From the NCBI GenBank assembly GCA_964502705.1, contig CAZCXZ010000076.1:1-16146 (forward strand): a stretch of DNA of 16,146 nt. The letters run 5' to 3'. Below the pieces are notes generated by a model. It saw only the letters and a list, made by a program, of their open reading frames with translations. It was not told the DNA's origin and did no database searches. The translations under genes were made by a program, and so were the position numbers. This document shows, piece after piece, positions 7,982-15,764 of this stretch; the stretch's first letter is position 1, and the number at the start of each line of letters is the position of its first letter. This DNA comes from Berkiella sp964502705 (lineage in GTDB: Bacteria > Pseudomonadota > Gammaproteobacteria > Berkiellales > Berkiellaceae).

Positions 7982-9609
7982 ATAAAAATCAAAAACGCGG
8001 CCTGGAACTCCTAATGGATGCTTCCATGAATAAATCTACCGCATTTACAGAAGCAGAAAAACAAGAATTGGGCTTAATAGGGTTAGTGCCAGACACGGTA
8101 GAGACTGAAGATTTACAAGTGCGCAGAGTACTCATGCAACTTGGTCATAAAAATACCGATTTAGATCGATACATTTACCTGATCAATTTGCTTGATCACA
8201 ACGAAACGTTATTTTACAAAACAATAATGAGTGATCCTGCTCGATTCCTTCCAATCGTATATGATCCAACGATTGGGGAAGCATGCTTAAAGTTTGGCCA
8301 TATCTATCGCCAAACACGCGGTATGTATCTGTCTATAGAAAGAAAAGGTCACGTTAAAGAAATTTTACAAAATTGGCCTGAGAAAGATATTCGCTTCATT
8401 TGTGTAACCGATGGTGGCCGTATTCTAGGATTGGGCGATCTGGGTGCCAACGGAATGGGCATTCCAATCGGCAAGTTGCAATTATACACCGCAACAGCAG
8501 GCGTTCCACCTAAGCATTTGTTGCCCATGTACCTTGATGCAGGCACCAATAACGAACAATACCTGCAAGATCCGTTGTATATGGGCTTACGCAAACGTCG
8601 GGTAGCTACTAAAGAATTGTTTGAATTTGTTGATGAATTTGTCGAAGCGGTACAAGTGGTCTTTCCAAAATGTTGTATCCATTTTGAAGACTGGACTGGC
8701 GTTGATGCTGTTCATTTGCTTGAAAGATATCGTGATAATTACTGTGTTTATAATGACGACGTGCAAGGTACTGCGGGTATCACATTGGCAGGTATGTTAA
8801 ATGCCATTAAAATCAAGGGTACCAAGCTCAAAGATGAGAAGTACTTATTTTTAGGTGCAGGCTCGGCTGCGATTGGCCTTTCAAATTTATTATGCTCCGC
8901 ATTGGTTGCCGAAGGCATGCCTCTAAAAGAAGCACAATCGAAAATTTCATTATTTGATGTGAATGGATTATTAGAATCAACCCGTACTGATTTGGTAGAC
9001 TTTCAGCGCTGCTATGCACACGAGCATATGCCTACTAAGGATTTCGTAGCTGCTATAGAAAGCATTAAACCCTCTACTATCATTGGTGTCAGTACCATAG
9101 GGGGTGCTTTTAATCAAAAAGTGGTTGAGACCATGGCACGCATTAACGAACGACCTGTGATACTCGCCTTATCGAATCCTACTGAACATGCAGAATGTAC
9201 AGCAGAACAAGCCTACCAATGGTCTAAAGGTAAAGCAATTTATGCAGCCGGTGTACCCTTTGCACCAGTTCGTTTCAATAATCAAACCTTTATGCCAGGC
9301 CAAGCGAATAACTTCTATATTTTCCCAGCAATCGGAATGGCGGTTTTTGCAACTCAAGCGAAACGTGTGACAGATGAGATGTTCATCGAAGCAGCGCAAG
9401 CCGTGGCTGATCAAGTTCCTGCTGATCTATTAAAGCAAGGGCTACTTTATCCATTACAATCGAACATCTTAGAAGTAGAAATACAAACCGCGAGTCGAGT
9501 TGCCAAATTGATTTTTGATAAAGAGCTGGCATCCATAGCGCGCCCTAAAGATATTGAAGCATTTATCCGTGAGCATGTTTACAAGCCAGAATATCAGAAG
9601 TTTATTTAA
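7978..9609 (+). CDS. maeA: Malate dehydrogenase (oxaloacetate-decarboxylating), malic enzyme
   Basis: Malic enzyme converts L-malate to pyruvate and CO2 while reducing NAD or NADP. The 543-residue length and sequence match the large single-domain-pair type (E. coli MaeA, eukaryotic ME), not the phosphotransacetylase-fused MaeB type. Motifs seen are LPIVYDPTIGEAC (91-103, catalytic Tyr95), VTDGGRILGLGDLGANGMGIPIGKLQLY (143-170, catalytic Lys166), the metal site FEDWTG and YNDDVQGTAG (Glu236, Asp237, Asp260-261) and the dinucleotide fold FLGAGSAAIG (291-300). Later blocks include ALSNPTEHAECTAEQAY and PGQANNFYIFPAIGMA. The family FEDF is FEDW here. NAD is the likelier cofactor by similarity to MaeA, but the choice is not decided by eye. 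Its start overlaps the fumC stop and its stop overlaps the frame of the next gene, giving one operon that drives fumarate to malate to pyruvate. Confidence 0.95.
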   Translation: MNKNQKRGLELLMDASMNKSTAFTEAEKQELGLIGLVPDTVETEDLQVRRVLMQLGHKNTDLDRYIYLINLLDHNETLFYKTIMSDPARFLPIVYDPTIGEACLKFGHIYRQTRGMYLSIERKGHVKEILQNWPEKDIRFICVTDGGRILGLGDLGANGMGIPIGKLQLYTATAGVPPKHLLPMYLDAGTNNEQYLQDPLYMGLRKRRVATKELFEFVDEFVEAVQVVFPKCCIHFEDWTGVDAVHLLERYRDNYCVYNDDVQGTAGITLAGMLNAIKIKGTKLKDEKYLFLGAGSAAIGLSNLLCSALVAEGMPLKEAQSKISLFDVNGLLESTRTDLVDFQRCYAHEHMPTKDFVAAIESIKPSTIIGVSTIGGAFNQKVVETMARINERPVILALSNPTEHAECTAEQAYQWSKGKAIYAAGVPFAPVRFNNQTFMPGQANNFYIFPAIGMAVFATQAKRVTDEMFIEAAQAVADQVPADLLKQGLLYPLQSNILEVEIQTASRVAKLIFDKELASIARPKDIEAFIREHVYKPEYQKFI

Positions 9610-9626
9610 TGAATATTGAGGTTTAT

Positions 9627-10157
9627 ATGAAATATATTATTTTAAGTCTACTGTTGGTAATTGGCATGCAACCTTGCTTTGCTGACACAAAAAATTTAGC
9701 ACCGATTAAAATCAATCTATCTGATGATATGAAAGAAATTTTTAAGAAGGAATCTGAAGGGACTTATATGTATATTTACCATTCTCCTAATATACAGCTT
9801 AAAATTGTAGCCATTGATAAAGCACCTGATACGGGTGCTGAAAACGACGCTTGGCAGACAGTGAAGTTGGGTGAACAGATTGCACTATGGCGTGAAGGAA
9901 CGCAACAACCTTTGGATAAGCTTACCAAAGCGCTGGAGCAAACACCTAAGTCAGAACAAATTGGCATTTATACTTATAAAACGGTTGATTTTAACTTTGA
10001 ACATGAAGACATCAAATTTATGAATGCCATACGGGATCATGCGACTTATATGTTTACCATTATTAGTATCGCAAAGGATTCTAAGCAAAGAAAAGAAGAT
10101 ATTAAAAAATTTGTAGAGCAGTTAAGTAAAGCTGAATTAAAACCACTGCCTATCTAA
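9627..10157 (+). CDS. Small exported protein of unknown function
   Basis: The product is 176 residues, starting with a classic Sec signal peptide: MKYIILSLLLVIGMQPCFA with probable cleavage after Ala19, and no lipobox. The mature part is about 157 residues, mixed alpha/beta and rich in charged residues (KINLSDDMKEIFKKESEGTYMYIYHSP, then a C-terminal helix QRKEDIKKFVEQLSKAELKPLP). I recognise no domain. I chose the ATG at 9627 because TTGAGG sits eight bases upstream and the signal peptide begins there; the ATG at 9609 that overlaps the malic enzyme stop adds six unneeded residues. It probably belongs to the fumC-maeA operon by position (17 bases) but is periplasmic, so its link with malate metabolism may be only transcriptional. 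Confidence 0.75.
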   Translation: MKYIILSLLLVIGMQPCFADTKNLAPIKINLSDDMKEIFKKESEGTYMYIYHSPNIQLKIVAIDKAPDTGAENDAWQTVKLGEQIALWREGTQQPLDKLTKALEQTPKSEQIGIYTYKTVDFNFEHEDIKFMNAIRDHATYMFTIISIAKDSKQRKEDIKKFVEQLSKAELKPLPI

Positions 10158-10167
10158 AACAGTGGTT
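10141..10167 (-). terminator. Possible terminator between convergent genes
   Basis: An 8-bp inverted repeat, AACCACTG (10141-10148) with CAGTGGTT (10160-10167), has an 11-base loop spanning the stop of the exported-protein gene. Read on the minus strand the stem is followed by TTAATTC (the stem itself ends in TT, giving TTTTAATT), so it best serves the DCC-family gene. The T run is short. Confidence 0.4.
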
Positions 10168-10552
10168 ACTGGTTAATGGGCGGGATCCCTCTGGCCTTTA
10201 ACGCAAGATTTCTAAAAAATCGGCATGTTGGGTACCAATATTTAGCGGTTATTTTGCTATTAAATAGCGCATAATTTAATTTATTAAACAACGTTAATGG
10301 CGTGGTTAGCGCCGCTAAAATACTGGCCGCTTCTGCCGCATGGTAGTACTTATCGCCGATAATCACTAGCATGCCTTCATTGAGATCAAACTGCTGATCT
10401 TTTAACAAAACCTGATAATCATCGGTTCTGGCATTCACTAATTTCAAATCATCAACGACATTTTTAATTCTCATTGCTCTAATAAAATGATTACAGAAAA
10501 AACAATCTCCATCATAAATGACATAGATTATCTTTTTATCATTTTTTTCCAT
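10166..10552 (-). CDS. DCC-family thiol-disulfide oxidoreductase-like protein (DUF393)
   Basis: This 128-residue protein carries the family signature YDGDCFFC near its N-terminus (residues 13-20, Cys17 and Cys20, a CxxC redox pair preceded by DGD). A region with alternating strand and helix follows, and the C-terminal block KYWYPTCRFFRNLALKARG is also typical. The family is thioredoxin-like and poorly characterised; members are small and cytoplasmic. I use the ATG at 10552 with GAGG 11 bases upstream; an in-frame GTG at 10564 would add four residues but has no ribosome site. It follows the ankyrin gene on the same strand with a 27-base gap, so the two may be co-transcribed. Electron donor and substrate are unknown. 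Confidence 0.85.
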   Translation of the reverse strand: MEKNDKKIIYVIYDGDCFFCNHFIRAMRIKNVVDDLKLVNARTDDYQVLLKDQQFDLNEGMLVIIGDKYYHAAEAASILAALTTPLTLFNKLNYALFNSKITAKYWYPTCRFFRNLALKARGIPPINQ

Positions 10553-10579
10553 TTCAGAAAGCACCTCATGATTAGTTTA

Positions 10580-11731
10580 TTAACGCGCACCTTGTGAAAT
10601 TAAATATTCGGCGATGTCAGCTTTATTTTCCTCTCTAGCAATCATGAGTGGAACACTAACGCTGGCATTGGGTGAGTAATTCACATTAGCACCCTGCTCA
10701 ACCAATAGTTTCACGATTGCAAGGTCGCCAAATTGCACCGCACAAATTAAGGGTGTCGCAATCATGTTATGCTGGCCTTTAGCGACATAATTCACATCGG
10801 CACCCAGCTCAATTAAACGCTTAACTGCCTCAAAATGGTGTTTTGAAATCGCTGAATAAATCGGCGTAATAAACGGTTTATGTTCGCTGGATGCAAAATT
10901 CATATTGGCACCATAAGCCTTTAGCAATTGAATGGCGCTCACATTACCGTTCAAGGCAGCCGCAAATAACGCTGTTTGCTCATGAATGGTTGAGCTTTGA
11001 TCATCCACAAATCGAGAGATACCGTCTACCTTTGCACCATTACGCAAGAGCACTTTCATCGTTTCAAGGTGATCTTTTGCGGTTGCAATGTAGAGTGGCG
11101 TATGACCTTCATTGACAGCCTGCTCTAAGTTATCGCCCCTTTCTGCCAAGTAAGATAATTGATTCACCAAGTTCTTTCTGGCGGTATAAAATACCAATGT
11201 TTCACCATTCTCGCCTTGGTAATAGTCAAGCAACCCTCTTTTATGTAATTGCAAACTCAATAGACCATCGCTTTCGATAATATGGTCAATTTGTCGAACT
11301 TTAAATTCTTTAGAATAATGAACCGCACAAAAGAGTAACAGCGCAATCGCAACAATAATCACAAGACCAATTGATCCATACTTAAGGCCATATTTAATGG
11401 TTGTTTTTTTGTCTTTGCGCCATTTTGAAATATGTAGTCGATAAATCCAATCAGCAAAAAATGCAATGATGATGTTGCCAATCCCGCTTACCAGGGGATA
11501 TGAAATTTTACTAAAATAGGTTGGTGTGAGTGGTGAAAGATACAAGGCATAAGAACAAGCAGCATAGAAAAGGGTTAGCATTGTACCAAAGACAAACATG
11601 TTTCGATAAAAAAACCAGCATGGGCCAAAAGTAAAAGCCCAAGTATTAAAAGCGAACCATGGTTTATGTGGATTATCTTGTACGACCTTTTGCTCGTACC
11701 CTACCATAACAGTTGAATCTTTGCTTAACAT
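10580..11731 (-). CDS. Membrane-anchored ankyrin-repeat protein with DUF2628-like N-terminus
   Basis: A 383-residue protein in two parts. Residues 20-140 are membrane-embedded: PWFAFNTWAFTFGPCWFFYRNM (24-45) resembles the start of DUF2628 proteins and runs into a long hydrophobic stretch (to about 65), followed by segments at about 78-95 and 117-137. Residues about 205-383 hold five ankyrin repeats: HTPLYIATAKDHLETMKVLLRNGAKVDG, EQTALFAAALNGNVSAIQLLKAYGANMN, ITPIYSAISKHHFEAVKRLIELGADVN, ATPLICAVQFGDLAIVKLLVEQGANVN, and a shorter VPLMIAREENKADIAEYLISQGAR cap. Ankyrin repeats bind protein partners and are frequent in intracellular bacteria. The anchor argues for a protein of the bacterial membrane, or of a host membrane after delivery. 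The start at 11731 has AGGGA eight bases upstream of ATG. Confidence 0.88.
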   Translation of the reverse strand: MLSKDSTVMVGYEQKVVQDNPHKPWFAFNTWAFTFGPCWFFYRNMFVFGTMLTLFYAACSYALYLSPLTPTYFSKISYPLVSGIGNIIIAFFADWIYRLHISKWRKDKKTTIKYGLKYGSIGLVIIVAIALLLFCAVHYSKEFKVRQIDHIIESDGLLSLQLHKRGLLDYYQGENGETLVFYTARKNLVNQLSYLAERGDNLEQAVNEGHTPLYIATAKDHLETMKVLLRNGAKVDGISRFVDDQSSTIHEQTALFAAALNGNVSAIQLLKAYGANMNFASSEHKPFITPIYSAISKHHFEAVKRLIELGADVNYVAKGQHNMIATPLICAVQFGDLAIVKLLVEQGANVNYSPNASVSVPLMIAREENKADIAEYLISQGAR

Positions 11732-11811
11732 GGAAATCCCTAACCTAGTTGAATGATACCAACCATATTACCTGAGCGGGGTGCTGAAAAGAAGAAATCC
11801 GCAGCTAATGT

Positions 11812-11858
11812 TTAAATTAAGTCGATTAACATAGTTAAACCCTAAGCATTTAATTTAA
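11812..11858. repeat. Nested AT-rich inverted repeats in a divergent promoter region
   Basis: The outer arms TTAAATTAA (11812-11820) and TTAATTTAA (11850-11858) enclose the inner TTAAC-ATA-GTTAA (11826-11838). They lie between the divergent ankyrin and HAD genes, where an operator would be expected. All arms use almost only A and T, so chance is a real alternative. Confidence 0.3.
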
Positions 11859-11892
11859 GCTCAAAAACTGATATATTTTAGTCCCACAAAGC

Positions 11893-12573
11893 ATGGAATT
11901 TATCGAAATGAGCGTATTAAATTCTCTTTTACCTAATTTGAAAGCGGTTTTTTTTGATCTTGACGATGTTTTGGTGTTCAGTGAACGCGTGCATAACAGA
12001 GCATGGGAAATGTGCTTACCCATCTTCGGCATTAACCCAAGTGAAATCGACTTCGCCAGCTTCACCGGTATGTCGGACATGATGCAAGCTCAAGGTTTTG
12101 TCGAACGATTTAACGTGAAAGAAGAAGCACAAACCCTATGGGAGCATAAAAGAAAAACTTTTCTTGATCTCACCCAATATGGTTTTGAATCACCGATTGG
12201 TCGCAATGCCTTTCTAGAAAAACTGTCTTCAATTTACAGAATCGGCGTCGTTTCCTCATCACCTGTGAGTGTGGTTAAAGCGGTACTTCATTCTGAAAAT
12301 ATTGCTTCTTTTTTTCATTTTGTTATCGGTTTCGAAGATTGCGTTAAACATAAGCCTGATCCCACGCCTTATCAAAATGCATTAGCACACGTTGGCATTT
12401 TGCCGCATGAAGCACTGGTAATTGAAGATTCAGTAACAGGGATCACCGCTGCAAAGAACGCAAATATTCCAGTGATCGGGATTTTAAAAGATCAAAGACC
12501 AGAACAAATTCTCAAAGAAATCACTTATTTTAATAATTTTTCTGAAATACATGAGCGTATTTTTACATCTTAA
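11893..12573 (+). CDS. HAD-family hydrolase, beta-phosphoglucomutase-like
   Basis: This 226-residue HAD-superfamily phosphatase carries all four motifs. Motif I is FFDLDDVLV (nucleophile Asp22 and general acid Asp24; the common DGV is DDV here). Motif II is VVSSSP (119-124), motif III the lysine of KHKPDPTPY (Lys154) and motif IV VIEDSVTG (Glu178, Asp179). The inserted helical cap (residues 30-100) places it in the subfamily of beta-phosphoglucomutase and small sugar-phosphate phosphatases. The substrate is unknown. The ATG at 11893 and the one at 11908 both lack a good ribosome site, so the exact start is open; motif I is unaffected. It lies 17 bases before the sugar transporter on the same strand, a context compatible with sugar-phosphate handling. 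Confidence 0.88.
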   Translation: MEFIEMSVLNSLLPNLKAVFFDLDDVLVFSERVHNRAWEMCLPIFGINPSEIDFASFTGMSDMMQAQGFVERFNVKEEAQTLWEHKRKTFLDLTQYGFESPIGRNAFLEKLSSIYRIGVVSSSPVSVVKAVLHSENIASFFHFVIGFEDCVKHKPDPTPYQNALAHVGILPHEALVIEDSVTGITAAKNANIPVIGILKDQRPEQILKEITYFNNFSEIHERIFTS

Positions 12574-12590
12574 TGTAAGCGAGGGTTATT

Positions 12591-12854
12591 ATGAGTAATT
12601 TTCTTATCACTGAAACGATTGGCTTAACTGCAGCAATGTGCACTACTTTTGCGTTTTTACCTCAGGTGTTACAATTATATCGAACCCGAATTACCACAGG
12701 CATTTCGCTGGGTATGTATTGTATTTTTACGACGGGTGTTTTATTGTGGCTTGTTTATGGGATTATACTTTCTTCGCCCTCTCTTATTATTGCGAATGCA
12801 TTAACGTTTGTTTTTGCGCTCTGTGTGCTTATCATGAAATTGGTCTGGAAATAA
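12591..12854 (+). CDS. SemiSWEET sugar transporter (PQ-loop/MtN3 family)
   Basis: An 87-residue inner-membrane protein with three transmembrane helices (about 8-26, 42-60, 66-85), the single triple-helix bundle that dimerises to form a bacterial SemiSWEET. Signature features are TTFAFLPQVLQLYRTR with the PQ motif at 24-25, then GISLGMYCIF, LLWLVYGIIL (Trp53) and SLIIANALT (Asn69). Trp and Asn at these positions line the sugar pocket in characterised SemiSWEETs. GCGAGGG lies upstream of the ATG as ribosome site. It is co-oriented and closely spaced with the HAD gene, so one transcript is likely; a bidirectional terminator follows. These transporters equilibrate mono- or disaccharides passively; the sugar cannot be told from sequence. 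Confidence 0.9.
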   Translation: MSNFLITETIGLTAAMCTTFAFLPQVLQLYRTRITTGISLGMYCIFTTGVLLWLVYGIILSSPSLIIANALTFVFALCVLIMKLVWK

Positions 12855-12857
12855 CAT

Positions 12858-12888
12858 AAAAAAAGGCCAATCGATTAAGTATTGGCCT
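12858..12888. terminator. Bidirectional terminator
   Basis: The 8-bp stem AGGCCAAT (12864-12871) with ATTGGCCT (12881-12888) has a 9-base loop and is preceded by a run of A on the plus strand (T run on the minus strand). It therefore terminates the minus-strand L,D-transpeptidase gene well, and the plus-strand HAD-SemiSWEET unit more weakly (CTTTA follows). Confidence 0.75.
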
Positions 12889-12907
12889 CTTTACTATTTA
12901 TGAATTT

Positions 12908-13399
12908 CTAGTATTTAATTTGCACACGTGTTCTACCTACATCCACAAATTCTTGGTTTAACCATCGCGCATCTTCATAATGTAATCTCACACAACCATG
13001 GCTAGCATTATAGCCAGGTACATTACCGCCATGCATTGCATAGCCCCCTTTGAAGTGCATGCAATAAGGCATGGGTGCGCCACCACGCCCCACTGGGAAT
13101 CGGCTAGATTTACAACCAGGGCCTTGTTTTCGGTAAATGGTATAGGTACCGGTAACCGTTCTGCAGCCTCTGCGAATATCTGGGCAATACCGTTTGCCAC
13201 CGGATGCTTCTCCCCATCTCACCAAATAGCCCTGACTGTCATATGCTGCCCATGCTAGCTTGCCTAAGTCGACTTTGATGATGTTACCGGCTGAAATTCT
13301 TTCGGGAAATGGCGCATAATTGTAAGCGTTTGCAACTGGTATGCATAACAGCAGCGATAAACTCCACAAAACTGAGAACATTACTTTTTTATTCAGCAT
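12908..13399 (-). CDS. Exported L,D-transpeptidase, YkuD domain
   Basis: L,D-transpeptidases form 3-3 crosslinks in peptidoglycan or attach proteins to it. The product is 163 residues, with a signal peptide (MLNKKVMFSVLWSLSLLLCIPVANA, cleavage about residue 25) and a YkuD domain. The active-site block is AMHGGNVPGYNASHGCVRL (about 121-139): His123, then SHGC with catalytic Cys136 and Arg138. Four further cysteines (72, 79, 96, 113), in YCPDIRRGC, GCKSSRF and MPYCMHF, can form disulfides in the periplasm; this Cys-rich layout is familiar from Legionella-type enzymes. No LysM or other wall-binding domain is present. I chose the ATG at 13399 with GGAGG six bases upstream; the in-frame GTG at 13411 overlaps that ribosome site and cannot use it. 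Confidence 0.93.
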   Translation of the reverse strand: MLNKKVMFSVLWSLSLLLCIPVANAYNYAPFPERISAGNIIKVDLGKLAWAAYDSQGYLVRWGEASGGKRYCPDIRRGCRTVTGTYTIYRKQGPGCKSSRFPVGRGGAPMPYCMHFKGGYAMHGGNVPGYNASHGCVRLHYEDARWLNQEFVDVGRTRVQIKY

Positions 13400-13567
13400 G
13401 TTTGCCTCCACAGCATTTTATTTGAGGTCGTATGTGAACTCTTTTGTTGAGACTGTACGCAGCTTGCAAAAGTTCCCTTGTAAAAACTCTTTCGGTAGCA
13501 TCAATTCTGATTTTTTACTCAGGTAGCAAATAACATAATCAATAAAGGGGCATGCTTGATTGCACCT

Positions 13568-14371
13568 TCATTTATAGGATTTCATGTTGTAACGATTATT
13601 TTCCTTAACCGTTAAATCCATCACTCCTTCCACAATTTTTTCCTTATTTTGTTCATTTGCAAGCTTGGTCAAATGGAGTAAGGCCTTGGATTCTTTTATA
13701 TCAACTGCAGCATTTTGTACTTCATAGCGTCGATAACGTTCATGACGTTCTCTAAACAAGGGGTCTATTTGGTATTCGCCCGCAGGAAAATGCACGCGTG
13801 GCACGCTCTTTTCACCTAATCGCAAATCGCTAACCAATTTATCATCCTGTGCTCTTTTTAAATGTACCCAACTTGCTAATTCGGTCTTCGAAAAAGCTTT
13901 CATGGCACTCATTTCAGTGATTATCTTTTCAAATGGGGTTTTAGCAAGATGAGCTAAAGGATCATTTATCTTCAATAACTGTGCTAAAAAAGGTAAAATA
14001 GCCGCATCATATTTTTCGATAGGTAAAAACGATTTATGCTTAATTGTTTTATAATCATGAATAAAATCTAACGTGTTTTGTGCCAATGCTTTTCGTTGCG
14101 ATAGAATGCTTTCACAATAGGGTTGAATTGTTTCCATTATCCATTTAGAAATTTCAGGATCAGCAAGTGGGCAACAGCAAAATTTTATATTCCATAATTG
14201 TTGATAAGTAATACTCCAATCTGTTGCATTCTGTTGGCCTGCAATCGCTAAACTGTCTAGCAGTTTATCGATCAATGTTAGCTCCATACTCTCTTTTTCT
14301 AATTTAGCTCCTTGCTTATACAATGATAATTTTTGGTGAAATTCTGCTAGCGTTGGTCCAATTGCTGTCAT
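13568..14371 (-). CDS. Unrecognised helical protein, candidate effector
   Basis: The 267-residue product matches no family I know. It is largely predicted helical with many charged residues and has no signal peptide or membrane segment. Notable parts are the cluster KFCCCPLADPEISKW (about 68-82, three consecutive cysteines), a basic tyrosine-rich stretch (RERHERYRRYEVQN, about 207-220) and a Lys/Asn-rich tail. The gene is credible: it has AGGAG ten bases before ATG, normal codon texture and no overlapping better frame. It is co-oriented with the L,D-transpeptidase 168 bases downstream, but separated enough for an independent promoter. The soluble, lineage-specific look would fit a secreted effector, which is inference only. 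Confidence 0.6.
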   Translation of the reverse strand: MTAIGPTLAEFHQKLSLYKQGAKLEKESMELTLIDKLLDSLAIAGQQNATDWSITYQQLWNIKFCCCPLADPEISKWIMETIQPYCESILSQRKALAQNTLDFIHDYKTIKHKSFLPIEKYDAAILPFLAQLLKINDPLAHLAKTPFEKIITEMSAMKAFSKTELASWVHLKRAQDDKLVSDLRLGEKSVPRVHFPAGEYQIDPLFRERHERYRRYEVQNAAVDIKESKALLHLTKLANEQNKEKIVEGVMDLTVKENNRYNMKSYK

Positions 14372-14634
14372 AACAAATATCTCCTGTTAATTAGATTTAA
14401 AAATGAATCGCTTTGAATAAATAACTGAGTAAAAACACAAGCAAATCATTTGCCATGCCCCGCCATCGCTCAATTCTTAAGCAATTAGTAAACTATAGAA
14501 CAAATATGTATGCAGGTAGGTCATATGCACGACTAAATACACTATATCTTGTGAATAGTCTAAAAAACCAGTTACACTTTTGGTTCAAAATGCAACATCA
14601 ACTGAAATTTCATGGATTGACTCAGGAAGAGAAT
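14372..14634. other. Intergenic region upstream of the porin gene
   Basis: This 263-base divergent spacer holds no convincing gene; an in-frame extension from 14455 has no ribosome site and lies before the signal peptide. It should carry promoters for both flanking genes. A weak plus-strand pair, TTGTGA (14549-14554) and TACACT (14573-14578) with an 18-base spacer, is the best candidate I see. Confidence 0.35.
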
Positions 14635-15720
14635 ATGATTAAAAAATGGCTACGGTTTGCGCTATTAAGCGCCGCATTTACGCCCTGTTATCAGGCCTAT
14701 GGCAACGGCTTACCAATTTACGTACCTGAAACAGAATTATCCAATGAAATGAGCATCGGCGCTGTTCTACTACGCCCTGGTGGCAGCAATGATTATGGCG
14801 TGTTAGTGAATCCCTTCAATCCGTATGTTGCATCACCTATTCTTTCACCCAGTTGGCAACCCGAAGGGATCGAGCCTGGGTTTGGTGCAGGGTTTACACT
14901 CAATTTTCGTCATGTTTTCGCAAACTCCGGTAATGATATAAACCTACATTGGTTACATTTACGAACCTCTGACAAAGAAGCCATCAACGCCAACACCAAT
15001 CCACCACCGGCACAACAAATGGTTGGCCCTTTTTGGAACATTGGTCCAGATGCTGGCCCTACCTCCGCAATGAAAGGCCAACTAAGAACTAATTATGATG
15101 TGCTGATGGGTGAAATCGGTAAGCGTGTTAATATTGGTCACGACCTTCAAACTCGTTTTTTTACAGGGCTGGGTGTGCTTTGGCTGCAACAAAAAAATTC
15201 AGGCACTTTTTCAGGCACCGATCCTATTTTAGGCCCTTATATCTTTAGTCTTACTAACAAATCAAAGTTTAATGCAGGTGGGTTGCGATTTGGTATCGAT
15301 GGTGAATATAACGCATGGCAAAATTTCGATTTCGTTGGATTATTAGCAGGTAATTTATTTATTGGCAGCCAACAACCTAGAACAGATACCTCAGGAGCGG
15401 GTAGCATTTTGTCAGCGGGTGGGATCCCCGTCAATTATCAGTCAATCATGCATAAGAGTTTCATCCAAGTTGTTCCCTCATTCGATGCTAAACTTGGGCT
15501 AAAATACACGCAACAATATTCTCAAGGTAAAACCTTTAGCGTTGAAGGCGGATATATGACCACCATTTATGTCAACGCTATTCAAAATTACGTGCCCTCA
15601 ACTTATGTACCGGCCTCACTTGGGGTTGTTTCGGGTTCAATGTACTTACAAAGCTTAATGAAAACAACAGAAAGCTTTTCGCTCGATGGTCCTTATGTAA
15701 ACTTCTCGCTAACAATGTAA
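14635..15720 (+). CDS. Outer-membrane porin, Legionella MOMP / Lpg1974-like family
   Basis: A 361-residue beta-barrel outer-membrane protein. A signal peptide (MIKKWLRFALLSAAFTPCYQAYG) precedes a mature chain rich in Gly, Asn, aromatic residues and alternating hydrophobic strands, e.g. GFGAGFTLNFRHVF, DINLHWLHLRTSD, NYDVLMGEIGKRVNIG, LQTRFFTGLGVLWLQQ, GLRFGIDGEYNAW and a C-terminal GPYVNFSLTM. The long extended loop and the 'W/Y..G.R.GIDG.Y' block are typical of Legionella MOMP-like pore-forming proteins (Legionella_OMP). The last residue is Met after Leu-Thr rather than the usual terminal Phe. I chose the ATG at 14635 with AGGAAGAG just upstream, because the signal peptide starts there. Such proteins are abundant, highly expressed and often multicopy; a hairpin terminator follows directly. 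Confidence 0.85.
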   Translation: MIKKWLRFALLSAAFTPCYQAYGNGLPIYVPETELSNEMSIGAVLLRPGGSNDYGVLVNPFNPYVASPILSPSWQPEGIEPGFGAGFTLNFRHVFANSGNDINLHWLHLRTSDKEAINANTNPPPAQQMVGPFWNIGPDAGPTSAMKGQLRTNYDVLMGEIGKRVNIGHDLQTRFFTGLGVLWLQQKNSGTFSGTDPILGPYIFSLTNKSKFNAGGLRFGIDGEYNAWQNFDFVGLLAGNLFIGSQQPRTDTSGAGSILSAGGIPVNYQSIMHKSFIQVVPSFDAKLGLKYTQQYSQGKTFSVEGGYMTTIYVNAIQNYVPSTYVPASLGVVSGSMYLQSLMKTTESFSLDGPYVNFSLTM

Positions 15721-15721
15721 T

Positions 15722-15749
15722 AAAAAGGGCAGGATTAATAATCCTGCCC
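15722..15749. terminator. Bidirectional terminator
   Basis: A perfect 10-bp stem, GGGCAGGATT (15727-15736) with AATCCTGCCC (15740-15749), has a 3-base loop. AAAAA precedes it, so the minus strand has a proper T run and the stem terminates the double-glycine peptide gene. On the plus strand CAATTTGATTT follows the porin gene. Confidence 0.85.
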
Positions 15750-15764
15750 CAATTTGATTTCACT

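Noticed and set aside
9169..9414. Minus-strand open frame inside malic enzyme
   Set aside because: Shadow of a strongly conserved coding region with no support of its own.
12998..13258. 86-codon plus-strand open frame across the L,D-transpeptidase gene
   Set aside because: Antisense to the YkuD active-site region; no family features or ribosome site.
14455..14634. 60-codon N-terminal extension of the porin gene
   Set aside because: The frame is open, but it would place the signal peptide internally and has no ribosome site; the ATG at 14635 has both.
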